From DSXH01 sp020724325 (GTDB lineage: Bacteria; Bacteroidota; Ignavibacteria; Ignavibacteriales; Melioribacteraceae), in the NCBI GenBank assembly GCA_040756515.1, contig JBFLYW010000009.1, forward strand, positions 1 through 64,000: DNA of 64,000 nucleotides, given 5' to 3'. Both the position numbers and the translations under genes were made by a program. Position 1 is the stretch's first letter; every line of letters starts with the position of its first letter. The notes below the pieces were generated by a model. That model was given only the letters and a program-made list of their open reading frames with translations, ran no database searches and had not been told where the DNA came from. Shown here piece after piece: positions 1-9,129 of this stretch.

Positions 1-32
1 CAGCGGAGACAACTATAAATGTCGCAGCGAAG

Positions 33-170
33 TCAAGTGGAGCGGGCATTGGAAGTTGCGGTTATCAACCACAACTCTACAAAAAAACATCTTTTACAAA
101 AGTCATTTTTCACTTGAACCTTTACAAATTCACGTATAATTATCCTTCCAGGAATAGTTATATCATTCAT
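33..170 (-). CDS. Possible truncated small ORF at the left edge
   Basis: A 45-codon reading frame whose ATG overlaps the TGA stop of the preceding oxidoreductase (ATGA overlap), the typical layout of translationally coupled genes. The product has a CKRC cysteine pair near residue 27 but matches no family I recognise. The last third of the frame lies in a distinctly GC-richer stretch (about 1-75) unlike the AT-rich DNA around it. A plausible reading is that this is the start of a real gene whose 3' part was replaced or interrupted near the window edge. It could equally be a chance frame. Confidence 0.25.
   Translation of the reverse strand: MNDITIPGRIIIREFVKVQVKNDFCKRCFFVELWLITATSNARST
55..75. 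repeat. Imperfect inverted repeat in a GC-rich patch
   Basis: GTTGCGGTT-ATC-AACCACAAC forms an 8-of-9 stem with a 3-base loop inside the GC-rich first 75 bases. There is no T-run in either direction, so it is a poor intrinsic terminator. It may mark the end of a mobile or repeated element that continues to the left of the window. Confidence 0.35.
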
Positions 171-1450
171 ATTTTATAATCATCAGATAAATTTACGACC
201 TGATTTGTTTTGATAGCCCTTTCAGCAAGCAGACACCATAGAGAAGCGCAGTATCCATGTTTTGTAAGTATCTCCGGAGCTTTACCTTCCCTTATATATT
301 TTATGAATGCTTCAAGCTGCAATTTTGTTTCATCCATCTTATAATTATTAGAAATTAATTCACCTTTGTATTGAGTTGCTGTTTCAGGTACCCAGCTAGC
401 ACCACCAATTGGGAATGTATTAAAAATTCCTTTTTCAATATCATTTATTAATTGTAAAATTGCCGGAGGGGCTGGCGGAGTTTCAGAGTATATTTTGTTA
501 ACTTCAAATTCAATAGTTCCATTGCTTCCAAGTATCTGTTCTTCCAGACCATAATGTTTATTACTTATTACGGAGTCATAAATAAATTGAACACCATTTG
601 GGTAACTAAAAATACAAGCAACATTATCATACACATTGCGGCCATCCTTCCAATAATTTATTGATCCATTGCCTAAAACAGATATAGGTTCTGTATTTAA
701 TACCCAGTTTGCAACTTGAATTTGATGAGAAGCCAGTTCAGTTAAAAGTCCGGCTGAGACGTCATCATACAATCTCCAATTAACTCTCTTTTCGAATGTA
801 GGATCATTATTTGGTAGCGGGCGTCGCCAATTATTATTTCTATGCCAGTATGCTCTTATTTGAGTTATTTGACCTATTTCTCCCTTATAAATTTTTTGGA
901 TCCCTTCCAGATAAACAGGATTGAACATTCTTTGAAGTCCGATTTGAAGTATCTTCTTTGTTTTTATATGTGTGTCATACATACCCTTTACATCATCAAT
1001 ATTCCTAGCCATTGCTTTTTCACAAAAGACATGTAAACCATTATTTAATGAATCGATAGTCATTTTTGCATGTTCATTAAGTGGAGTGGCTATAATTACA
1101 CCATCCAGATTTTTCATTTGGATCATTTTTCTATAATCATTGAATCCTTTGGCATTACCTTGAGTAAGTTGAAGTCCATGTTTTAAATGTGGCTCATAGT
1201 CATCACAAATCGCGGCAATCTCTATATTCAGTAATTCTACATATTCTTTAAGGCTAAGGAGAAGTACTTTGCCTCGATCACCTATCCCAATTATACCTAG
1301 TCTTACCTTGTCCGATACAGATTTAACAGAGGAACTCGTATTACCGAAAATATTTAACCACGGCATTGATACAGAAGCAATGGAAGACCCTATTAGGGCT
1401 GTAATCCTTCTCAAGAATTCTCTTCTACTTTGTAAAAAAATATCTTTCAA
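167..1450 (-). CDS. Tat-exported Gfo/Idh/MocA-family oxidoreductase
   Basis: A predicted NAD(P)-dependent sugar dehydrogenase of 427 residues. The N terminus carries a twin-arginine export motif (SRREFLRR, residues 8-15) and a hydrophobic stretch. A Rossmann dinucleotide-binding motif follows (GIIGIGDRG, about 53-61). The family's catalytic-loop motif appears as EKA instead of the usual EKP (about residue 143). The start is TTG, two bases after the upstream stop. The next Met lies beyond the Tat motif, so TTG is favoured because it preserves the signal. It is the last clear gene of the carbohydrate operon, directly behind an ApbE-like protein and a second Tat-type Gfo/Idh enzyme. Substrate unknown. 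A role in oxidising a glycoside at C3 is inferred from the nearby DUF1080 gene. Confidence 0.85.
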   Translation of the reverse strand: MKDIFLQSRREFLRRITALIGSSIASVSMPWLNIFGNTSSSVKSVSDKVRLGIIGIGDRGKVLLLSLKEYVELLNIEIAAICDDYEPHLKHGLQLTQGNAKGFNDYRKMIQMKNLDGVIIATPLNEHAKMTIDSLNNGLHVFCEKAMARNIDDVKGMYDTHIKTKKILQIGLQRMFNPVYLEGIQKIYKGEIGQITQIRAYWHRNNNWRRPLPNNDPTFEKRVNWRLYDDVSAGLLTELASHQIQVANWVLNTEPISVLGNGSINYWKDGRNVYDNVACIFSYPNGVQFIYDSVISNKHYGLEEQILGSNGTIEFEVNKIYSETPPAPPAILQLINDIEKGIFNTFPIGGASWVPETATQYKGELISNNYKMDETKLQLEAFIKYIREGKAPEILTKHGYCASLWCLLAERAIKTNQVVNLSDDYKI

Positions 1451-1452
1451 TT

Positions 1453-2367
1453 CTAATTTATCTCTGAATATATATTAAGTTCACGTGCACTATTAAAAAA
1501 AGTTTCAATGTAATAATTAACATTAAACTTTCCAGATAATTTTGTAAAATGATCTTGTTCCGTTACTAAAAATGCTGTAGAGAGAATTTCTGCTTCTAAA
1601 GGGGATTTTGACTTAACACTTATGCTTTTCAATGATGTAACCGTGCATTTAGTGACAGGACTTAGTACACTTATCCTTTTTCTAAGAGAACCATTATCCG
1701 AAAGTGTAAAGTTACTAGATGTTGATAATGATTCATTATTTAATTCTATTTTAATATTCGAAGGGCAAATACAATTATATTTTCTTATTCCAACACTCCA
1801 TGAATTGCCATTCGGGTGATTACCAAGTCCTAAAACAGAGCTTTCACCAAAACTTATAAAAGCATCTGTTACGTAGTAATTGTATAGAATTTCCATTATT
1901 TTTCCCAGCGCATATCCTTTTCCAAAACCGCCAAAATCAATCTTAACGAAATCGTTTTGAAAAGTTATGGTTCTCTCTTGTTTGCTTAATTTTACTTTAT
2001 CCATGCCACAAGTTTCTAAAAAGGAATTTTCATTTAATTTTCTTTCATCTGTAGCAGACTGCAAATATTCAATAACGGGTCGAAGAGTTATATCAAACAT
2101 TCCTTCTGTTAATATATTATATTTATTACAGATTTCAATAATGTTAAATAATTCATCGCTAATTGGTAAATTGTTATTTTTTATACGGTGATTTAATTTA
2201 TAAACCTCGCTATCACTTTTAAAGTAACTCAATAATAACTCTATTCTTTCTACTTCTTTTTTTATGTGGTTAAATACACGGTCACCTTTTTCAAAATCGA
2301 TATGAGGTACAAGAAAAACAAATCTTGTCCCCATTGAATAAAAGCTGCTGTAATAAATATCATTCAT
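1453..2367 (-). CDS. apbE: ApbE-like FAD:protein FMN transferase
   Basis: This family links FMN covalently to a Thr/Ser of flavoproteins such as NqrC/RnfG-type or FMN-bind domains. Family motifs visible in order are MGT near the N terminus, a Ser-Tyr-Phe followed by SEVYKLN, FDITLRPV (usual GxFDPTxxPL), DFGGFGKGYALG (usual DLGGIAKGYAVD), and AEILSTAF near the C terminus, where most members have AD rather than AE at the metal-binding position. I chose the ATG at 2367, one base after the upstream stop; a TTG at 2385 would overlap that gene. No signal peptide is seen, so this looks like a cytoplasmic version. It sits between two Tat-exported dehydrogenases, an unusual place for ApbE. No obvious FMN acceptor lies in the window. 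Confidence 0.85.
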   Translation of the reverse strand: MNDIYYSSFYSMGTRFVFLVPHIDFEKGDRVFNHIKKEVERIELLLSYFKSDSEVYKLNHRIKNNNLPISDELFNIIEICNKYNILTEGMFDITLRPVIEYLQSATDERKLNENSFLETCGMDKVKLSKQERTITFQNDFVKIDFGGFGKGYALGKIMEILYNYYVTDAFISFGESSVLGLGNHPNGNSWSVGIRKYNCICPSNIKIELNNESLSTSSNFTLSDNGSLRKRISVLSPVTKCTVTSLKSISVKSKSPLEAEILSTAFLVTEQDHFTKLSGKFNVNYYIETFFNSARELNIYSEIN

Positions 2368-2368
2368 A

Positions 2369-3727
2369 TTAATAATTAAATACAATTCCGTCAGCTAGAA
2401 CTTCCTGATTAATCTTATCGAATGTTACATACTTCTTAGTTCTTAAAGCTGCAGTAACCATAATATTAGCTACTGAATGGTAATAGCCGGCTTCTACCGG
2501 TGCATTAGGTTCTTTTCTGGAGCGTATACATTCCATCCAGTTTAACATATGAAGCGACGTCATCAAATCTGCACCAGTATTTGCACCGGTTTCAACCTTA
2601 ATATCACTAACCGATAAATCAGTTTCCTTAAGAAGATTCGGATTCATATTCATGGATTTGGCAAATTGTTCTGTTAAGCCGCCATTCGGAGTAACTTTAT
2701 TAGTATCAAGGTTTAATTCACCTCCATTTGAATAGTAAATTTCTTTAACTCCACCGGCGGAATTAAACATTCGGGATGAATAGAGTACTTGGAAACCTCT
2801 CACCAAATCATCCTCAGGGCCATAATCAAATACTGCAGTCATTGCATCGAAATTTTTTCTGCCATCATTCCACATATATATACCGCCGTTTGCAGTAACG
2901 CTGCGAGGATATTTTAATCCAGTAAACCAATGAACAGTATCAATCTGATGCGACATCCACTGTCCAGGAATTCCTGATGAATAAGGCCAGAATAGTCTAT
3001 ACTCAATATACTTTCTCGCATTCCATGGTTCATAAGGACGATTCGTAATATATCTTTTCCAATCTGTATCAGATTCCTTAATTGAAGCAACAATATCCGG
3101 CCGCCGCCATCTTCCAGGCTGGTTTACATTCCAAGTCATTTCAACCATTTTAATATCACCAAATTTACCGGACTTAATAAACTCAAATGCCTTGTGATAA
3201 TTTGGACCGCTTCTTCTTTGTGAACCGATCTGACAAATTATTCCTGATCCTTTAACAGCTTTGAGTGCAAGCCGGTTATCTTCCATTGTTTCAGCGAAGG
3301 GTTTTTCAACATAAACATCCTTCTTATGTGATGCTGCTTCAACAGTATGAAGTGCATGTTGAAAATCTGCAGTGGATATAATTACAGCATCTATTTCTTT
3401 ATCTGAATAAAGCTCCTCATTATTCAAATACGTTATAACTTTCTTTCCATATTCTTTATTGAAGAACTCAACGCTTTCATTTCTTCTTCTGTTCCATATA
3501 TCGGATACACCTTTAATTTCGAAATTCATTTTCTCAGCATAATTCATGAATGCAGGAATAAGAGATTGACGGGCTCGATCCGAAAATCCAATTAGTCCAA
3601 CCACTACTTTATCATTTGCACCAAGAATTCTTGAATAACTTTTTGCATTCAAGCCGGAAGTTGCTGCTACAGCACCAGCCGCAGCCAACGCAGATTTTTT
3701 GATGAAGTCTCTTCTTGTGGTTTTCAT
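2369..3727 (-). CDS. Tat-exported Gfo/Idh/MocA-family oxidoreductase
   Basis: A 452-residue NAD(P)-dependent sugar dehydrogenase homologue. The N terminus is a clear Tat signal (TTRRDFIKKSALAAAGAVAA, residues 3-22), followed by a Rossmann fold (VVVGLIGFSDRAR, about 41-53) and the EKP catalytic-loop motif (VEKPFAE). A C-terminal domain includes SHQIDTVHW. An AGGAGT ribosome-binding site sits about 11 bases before the ATG. It directly follows the DUF1080 gene and precedes apbE, which suggests it acts with DUF1080 on a periplasmic glycoside. The family and export are well supported; the reaction is inferred. Confidence 0.9.
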   Translation of the reverse strand: MKTTRRDFIKKSALAAAGAVAATSGLNAKSYSRILGANDKVVVGLIGFSDRARQSLIPAFMNYAEKMNFEIKGVSDIWNRRRNESVEFFNKEYGKKVITYLNNEELYSDKEIDAVIISTADFQHALHTVEAASHKKDVYVEKPFAETMEDNRLALKAVKGSGIICQIGSQRRSGPNYHKAFEFIKSGKFGDIKMVEMTWNVNQPGRWRRPDIVASIKESDTDWKRYITNRPYEPWNARKYIEYRLFWPYSSGIPGQWMSHQIDTVHWFTGLKYPRSVTANGGIYMWNDGRKNFDAMTAVFDYGPEDDLVRGFQVLYSSRMFNSAGGVKEIYYSNGGELNLDTNKVTPNGGLTEQFAKSMNMNPNLLKETDLSVSDIKVETGANTGADLMTSLHMLNWMECIRSRKEPNAPVEAGYYHSVANIMVTAALRTKKYVTFDKINQEVLADGIVFNY

Positions 3728-3741
3728 TTTCTATACTCCTG

Positions 3742-5100
3742 TTATTTCAATTCTCTAATTTTAATACTCATAAATGAAACAGAATCTCCGTGATCCTGGA
3801 GAAGTATATGACCTTCTTCAAGTTCTCCGAATTTTGGCCAAACTTTATATTTACTGTAGTTAACAAGGGCACGCCACATTTGGTTGTTGCGTTCATATTC
3901 AACGACTTTAAATCCATTCAGCCAGTGTTCAACATGATTTCCTTTTACGACTATCCGGGCACGATTCCACATACCGATTCCATTAAATCTTTTATTAATT
4001 GGCGGGATTAAATCATAAAGTGCACCAAGCGTTCTATTTCCCTCAACACCAAGTTTTGCATCAGGATGTTTTGCGTCATCAAGTATCTGAAACTCGCATC
4101 CAATTGCCGAGCCCTCACCTTTGTTCAATTCAGGATCTACAAAATATTTAATTCCGCTGTTTGCACCTTCGGTAATTCTAAAATCGACTATCAGTTCAAA
4201 ATTCTTATACTTTTTTGTTGTAATAATATCTCCGCCATTTCTGGATTCAGCTCCGCCAGATGCAATTACATTTAGTATTCCATCCTTTATTTCCCATCCA
4301 TACTCAGGGAATTTATCAAGTTTTGCACCCCGCCATCCTGCAGTGGCTTTCCCATCCCATAATAATTTCCAGCCAATCTTCTTCTCATATTCAGAAAGTG
4401 TGTTTTTGATATAGTTGTATTGAGGAATACCGGATTGAGGGGACTTATTTTTTTCAAGTTCCTCTGTTAAAATCCTAATACTCCTCCACAATGCTTTAAT
4501 ACCATTTTTTGAATGATCATTTTTTATATCATGAACCTGTAAGGCGATAAACCCTTCTTGTGTTAAATCCGCAATTATATCTGCGCACGGAACACCATTA
4601 ATCCATGTTCTGATTGAGTTACCAATTGCTTCGACACGTACTTTATTCCAGTGATTATTTTTGAATGCCTTACGTCCAGCGGGATTTTCATCCAGAGTAT
4701 ATAACCATCCACGGCGTGCTTCGTCATAAATTCCACCGCTCCAGGCTCTTTCACTCGGATCAATTTCAACCTGATAACCATGAACTCTTCCATCCTTAAA
4801 TTCTTTTCTGCTTTCACTTCGGAATTGTACACCGGTATTTAATTGTGGATCAGTTTTGATTTCAAACTCCAGAATAAAATCTGAAAACTTTTCTTTTGTA
4901 CATAAGAAGGAATTAGGTGAGCCGACTACAGCTTCTCCGACAAGGATTCCATCTTCTACATAATATTTTGCATATCCGTTTAACAAATCCCAGCCAGCCA
5001 AATCTTTTCCGTTGAAAAGAGTCTTCCAATTGGATTGAGAATTAATTGTAACTTGAAACAGGGTAAAAATAAGTATAACCAGTTTGGATTGTGTTTTCAT
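3742..5100 (-). CDS. Secreted tandem DUF1080 (3-keto-glycoside hydrolase/lyase-like) protein
   Basis: A 452-residue exported protein with a signal peptide (residues 1-22) and two copies of the DUF1080 concanavalin-like fold. Copy one begins at WKTLFNGKDLAGW (about 25-37) and runs to about 215. Copy two begins at WKLLWDGKATAGW (about 244-256) and runs to the end. The two copies have diverged in sequence. DUF1080 proteins are known to cleave 3-keto-glycosides made by Gfo/Idh/MocA oxidases, and such an oxidase is the next gene downstream, 14 bases away. The duplication within one chain suggests either two specificities or one catalytic and one binding copy. Confidence 0.88.
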   Translation of the reverse strand: MKTQSKLVILIFTLFQVTINSQSNWKTLFNGKDLAGWDLLNGYAKYYVEDGILVGEAVVGSPNSFLCTKEKFSDFILEFEIKTDPQLNTGVQFRSESRKEFKDGRVHGYQVEIDPSERAWSGGIYDEARRGWLYTLDENPAGRKAFKNNHWNKVRVEAIGNSIRTWINGVPCADIIADLTQEGFIALQVHDIKNDHSKNGIKALWRSIRILTEELEKNKSPQSGIPQYNYIKNTLSEYEKKIGWKLLWDGKATAGWRGAKLDKFPEYGWEIKDGILNVIASGGAESRNGGDIITTKKYKNFELIVDFRITEGANSGIKYFVDPELNKGEGSAIGCEFQILDDAKHPDAKLGVEGNRTLGALYDLIPPINKRFNGIGMWNRARIVVKGNHVEHWLNGFKVVEYERNNQMWRALVNYSKYKVWPKFGELEEGHILLQDHGDSVSFMSIKIRELK

Positions 5101-5111
5101 TTTTTTACTAT

Positions 5112-6566
5112 TTATTTTTTATCAAGGTTAATTTTTACAGTATATACCTGGGGTGATCCACTTTTATCCGTTCCGAACAAAACATACTCTCCATCTGGAC
5201 TGAAGTGAGGATGAGGATGATCTTTCTGTTCATTCCACGTAGAATTATGCCTGAACAATTTTTCTTCTTTTAGAATTTTATCACGTTCAAATTTCCATAA
5301 GGTAAGAATCATTCCGTCATTCTGATCAGCAACCCAATGTTGATTATCTTTGAACACTTGCGAGTGAGCAGGGCCAACAGGGGCTTCGAACATGTAATTA
5401 TCCGAACCATCATATTTACACGAACCCAAAAATTGTTTCCCCTTATTAGGTCCGAACATATAACGTGCAGAGTAACCGATTCGTGATCCATCGTAAAACC
5501 AGAATTCATGTGTTCTATGAATTCCAAACTCTTGCGGTATAACCGGTCCTCCCGATTCACCGTTTACATTAACCCACCAGATTCTTATTGGCGTATTACC
5601 GACCGTTCCGGTGCCTCCTTCTCTATACTGATGCTGCCAGGCATAAGTAATTATTGAAGGATCTGTTGGTGATGCCTGAAGATGATTGATCGTAAAACCG
5701 TAATCCGGTGTAATCTGTTTTATTTCCGAATTCGAAAGATCGTAACGCATGATCGCGTATGGTCCGGTGCTATGTTCTGCTGTATATCCGGGATTCTTAT
5801 TAATTGAATAGAGAAGATACTTTCCATCGCATGTTACAGTAAATGAACGGATATCAATTTTATTATCCGAAAAGACTATTCGGTTTTCCATTTTCAGGTA
5901 ATTCAATTCATGAACCGTATTATCTATTTCGTACCAGACTCTGTGAAGTTTCGGTAAATGCCATACTGTTCCGACCCTGCCCGAATGATTTGTTAACTGA
6001 GTTATTGTTCCATCGATAAGGTTTAACCGGAAAAGGTTTACACCACCGGCACGTGTAGAATAAATCAAGACATTATTTTCATCAATAAAAGACTCAACAT
6101 TAAAATAGAGATGCCAGCTTTCATATTTCTTCGAGGTCCACTTTGTAATTTCGTAACCAAATTCCTTATCAATCCATGTTTCTTTTTCGCTTTCCCATTT
6201 TTTACCCACATAAAAATTTTCTGCTCCATTTTTCTGCAGACAGAATTGAACAGGTGTTTCAATCCAGATATCTTCATCTATTCCAACATTCACCAGTGGA
6301 AAATATTTAATTTTTTTACCGAAGATTATTGCAGCATCATCAAGAATTCTATAACCAGAACTATTTTTTACTTTTACATTTTTTACAAATCCTTCTTTAC
6401 TTACAAGTAAAAGTAATTGAACATCGCCTTCTATTTTTTTCTCGATAGCTTCAGCGGGATAGTTTTTATCAGGTTCAAATTCAATTTCAGGAATCAGTTT
6501 TGAACCAGTGTTGCAAGCATTTAATCCTGCAAAAAGGAATAAAAGTATTAAAAGATTAATTTTCAT
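5112..6566 (-). CDS. Lipoprotein: TonB_C-like domain fused to a PL22 oligogalacturonate-lyase-like propeller
   Basis: A 484-residue lipoprotein with a lipobox LNAC (Cys18). Residues about 33-110 read as a TonB C-terminal-type domain (AIEKKIEGDVQLLLLVSKEG, then a conserved IKYFPL strand). Residues about 118-484 are a beta-propeller close to oligogalacturonate lyases (family PL22). Recognisable segments are NHLQASPTDPSIITY (about 294-308), HRTHEFWFYDG (350-360), PAHSQVFKDN (about 399-408) and HPHPHFSPDGE (450-460). PL22 enzymes use a His base and a His/Gln-bound metal; several matching His residues are present. It probably cleaves uronate-containing oligosaccharides at the cell envelope. The TonB_C-lyase fusion is unusual. 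Confidence 0.8.
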   Translation of the reverse strand: MKINLLILLFLFAGLNACNTGSKLIPEIEFEPDKNYPAEAIEKKIEGDVQLLLLVSKEGFVKNVKVKNSSGYRILDDAAIIFGKKIKYFPLVNVGIDEDIWIETPVQFCLQKNGAENFYVGKKWESEKETWIDKEFGYEITKWTSKKYESWHLYFNVESFIDENNVLIYSTRAGGVNLFRLNLIDGTITQLTNHSGRVGTVWHLPKLHRVWYEIDNTVHELNYLKMENRIVFSDNKIDIRSFTVTCDGKYLLYSINKNPGYTAEHSTGPYAIMRYDLSNSEIKQITPDYGFTINHLQASPTDPSIITYAWQHQYREGGTGTVGNTPIRIWWVNVNGESGGPVIPQEFGIHRTHEFWFYDGSRIGYSARYMFGPNKGKQFLGSCKYDGSDNYMFEAPVGPAHSQVFKDNQHWVADQNDGMILTLWKFERDKILKEEKLFRHNSTWNEQKDHPHPHFSPDGEYVLFGTDKSGSPQVYTVKINLDKK

Positions 6567-6594
6567 TAGTCACTCTTGCTGCCGTCATTTTTAT

Positions 6595-9129
6595 TTAATC
6601 TTTTCTAATATCTATTATTATCACATGTTCCGGTGCTAAAGAAAGATTTATCCTTTGTCCAACCCTAGTTATATTTAGTTTTTCTTTAGCAAGCACTTCT
6701 CCTTTTTTATTCTTATAAGAAAGAACGTACTCTCCGTTTTTCAATTGCCATATTCTTGCAACAACATCGGTTTTTTCCTTATCGAATGAAAATGTTTCTA
6801 TTGTAAGCTGTTCATTATTGGATTCGGTTACAAGTACTGTGAAATTGTTATTAGTGTTTTCCCAGGTAACTGCATAATAAGGCGAGCTCCCTTCGGGTGT
6901 TCCGTCTCCTGTTATCATTGCTTTAAGAAAATCTGCACCTTCAGTTCTAACTCTATCTGTATGGAGAACTAATGTTGTTCTTAGGGAATTATTGTATCGT
7001 ACTTCTTCAAGAGCTTCAATTAAACCGTCAACAAGGAATTGGTAATTTTTACTAATCCTGAACTTTGTATAATTATTACCGTATTTAAGAAGTATCGAAT
7101 CGTAGGCGTTGTTTTTTGAATTGAGCCGCCATTTACTAATAACTTCCCAAAAGTTCTTTTTACCTATTATCATCTTAACAGCCCATAATTCACTTCCCTG
7201 CTGTAAATTATTGTTATTGATCTGATTAATATTTTGATTTATCATTTCCATTAATAAAACTATCGGTTGCAGAAGTTTTTCATTTTTGTTCAGTGTATAA
7301 GTAAAAAACATCTGATCAAGAATCATTGATCCGGCTGAATGGTGCCAATCGAAATAATCCCAGAGCATATCTGCTTTGTACCACAAATGGTTATCACCAT
7401 TTATAGATTCATCATACCATCGAACAGAGGGAGGAACAACCCCTTTCGGTTTACCTTTTGCAGTGTTTAGTGAAACACTTAACCATGATTCCGACCATTC
7501 ATTAAGTAGATTTATAGATTTAGAGTCTCTAGAATACCAGGCAATATAACGTAGCGGCTTTAATGCACGGGTATTATAATCAACATCACGGTTACGAGGA
7601 GGGCGTTCGTCTACTTCTGTTGATCCGAACCACGCCGATTTAAAAAATCTTCTTCCAAATTTATTCTTTGCTGACCATAAGTTTTCAAAATAGTCGGCAG
7701 TAAAAAGTAACCTTTTGTAATATGTTGAATCATCATCAACAAATAATAATTCCGGAGTTGAATCAGAAATAAATTCCGCCGCATGTTCAACATCGATCGA
7801 GTATTTGGAAAAACCTTTATAGACTTTAGGACTTCTCCAGACTTCATCGGCAAGTTTTTTCCATCCTGTAATAGCGTATTTATTGCCTGAAAGCAGGAAG
7901 GGAGTCCACCAACGCAGCAATTCAACATCGTCCCCCAGTTTACCACCAAGTTCACCATTAGGAGCTTGCCTTTCAGTAACCCACCATTTTATTTCGCTGC
8001 TTAGTCGGCAAATTAATTCCCTTTGAAGGAGTGACCATTCAGGAGCATCCGGTTCGGATGGAAGAAAATCGCAGTAATCGGGCTGATCGATTTTATGACC
8101 ATTCAGCATTAATAGATTCTCATCTTCCGGATACAAATTCAATAATTCAGTCAGATCACCTTCAGCCATTTCCTTTTCATGTTTTCCGCCTCTTTGAAGA
8201 TTAAGATCGTAGCCGAGTTTTCCTCTCATCCATAAGGCACGTTCTCTGAAAGGATTTTTTTGTTTATAATCATGTTCCAATTGAGCATCAAGAAGGCAAA
8301 TTGCCTGGTGAAGCCGGTCAAATATTCCCATACTGGTCATCTGCGACGCCCATTCCCAGCCCATCATATTGTTAAGGCGATCAGCTTCAGCTATAAGGGA
8401 AGTACAGTTCATAGCATGCCGAAGATACGCATCATCAGGATATAGAGCCACCTGATCTGATAAATAGCGATTCAGATCATTCAAAGATATTTTCGATTTA
8501 TATTTTCCAGCTGCTCTCACCATGCGTTCAATTTTAAAATGTAATTCAGTTACTGGTTCTTCGTATGGAATAAGCGAGAGAGCCAAGACCCTGATGGAAT
8601 CTTTCCCACCTTTCAGGTTAAATAGAAATTCATTCCCTTCGATTTCGATAAGCGAGTGATAGACTCTATAAAGATTCATATACTCTGATTCACCAAGTTC
8701 CCCCGCCTTAATGCGGAACCAGTTAATCTCTCTGCTCATGTTGTTAATCTTCAGATGGGCTGAATTAGTATAATCGTAACCCGCCTCCATCCAGAAAGTA
8801 ATCCACCATCTTCCAGGTTGAATCTTAGTCTTAAACTCAATCTCCTTTCCCGCAACTCCATCTATCGTTAAATCATTTCTTAAAGTAGTCCCTTTCATTT
8901 TTGTTCTTTCAATGGAATGAGCCGGTGGAAGAATCCAGCCGTAACCGTCAGTCAGATTGAAATATAATTTTTCATCAATAGAGATTGAATGCGGAGCCAG
9001 CTTTGAATTAACCGGACCGAAATCGAACAGGACAGATTTTCTGTAGCTTTTATTTCCCTGTGCAAATACTGAAACAGATATAGCTAAAAGAATAAAAGAG
9101 TTTCGAATGATTGATATAATTTTTTTCAT
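6595..9129 (-). CDS. Large secreted protein of unknown family, possible polysaccharide lyase or hydrolase
   Basis: An 844-residue exported protein (signal peptide 1-23, ending near VFAQG). Residues about 30-190 look like a beta-rich galactose-binding-type domain (FDFGPVNSK, later DGYGWILPP) similar in style to domains that precede sugar-active enzymes. The middle (about 200-640) is helix-rich with many aromatic and acidic residues and reads like an alpha/alpha toroid, the fold of many uronate lyases and GH88/GH105 enzymes. Noticeable segments are GGKLGDDVELLRWW, RWYDESINGDNHLWYKAD and YFDWHHSAGS. The C terminus is beta-rich. It overlaps the upstream nagB-like gene by 4 bases (ATGA), so it is part of the operon. 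I do not recognise the family; catalytic function is inferred from context. Confidence 0.75.
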   Translation of the reverse strand: MKKIISIIRNSFILLAISVSVFAQGNKSYRKSVLFDFGPVNSKLAPHSISIDEKLYFNLTDGYGWILPPAHSIERTKMKGTTLRNDLTIDGVAGKEIEFKTKIQPGRWWITFWMEAGYDYTNSAHLKINNMSREINWFRIKAGELGESEYMNLYRVYHSLIEIEGNEFLFNLKGGKDSIRVLALSLIPYEEPVTELHFKIERMVRAAGKYKSKISLNDLNRYLSDQVALYPDDAYLRHAMNCTSLIAEADRLNNMMGWEWASQMTSMGIFDRLHQAICLLDAQLEHDYKQKNPFRERALWMRGKLGYDLNLQRGGKHEKEMAEGDLTELLNLYPEDENLLMLNGHKIDQPDYCDFLPSEPDAPEWSLLQRELICRLSSEIKWWVTERQAPNGELGGKLGDDVELLRWWTPFLLSGNKYAITGWKKLADEVWRSPKVYKGFSKYSIDVEHAAEFISDSTPELLFVDDDSTYYKRLLFTADYFENLWSAKNKFGRRFFKSAWFGSTEVDERPPRNRDVDYNTRALKPLRYIAWYSRDSKSINLLNEWSESWLSVSLNTAKGKPKGVVPPSVRWYDESINGDNHLWYKADMLWDYFDWHHSAGSMILDQMFFTYTLNKNEKLLQPIVLLMEMINQNINQINNNNLQQGSELWAVKMIIGKKNFWEVISKWRLNSKNNAYDSILLKYGNNYTKFRISKNYQFLVDGLIEALEEVRYNNSLRTTLVLHTDRVRTEGADFLKAMITGDGTPEGSSPYYAVTWENTNNNFTVLVTESNNEQLTIETFSFDKEKTDVVARIWQLKNGEYVLSYKNKKGEVLAKEKLNITRVGQRINLSLAPEHVIIIDIRKD

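Noticed and set aside
1..80. Integron attC site
   Set aside because: The region has a hairpin and GC shift, but the required outer core sites (RYYYAAC and GTTRRRY) do not match in either orientation.
1453..2385. Longer apbE starting at TTG 2385
   Set aside because: It would overlap the preceding gene by 17 bases; the ATG at 2367 follows that stop by one base and keeps all family motifs.
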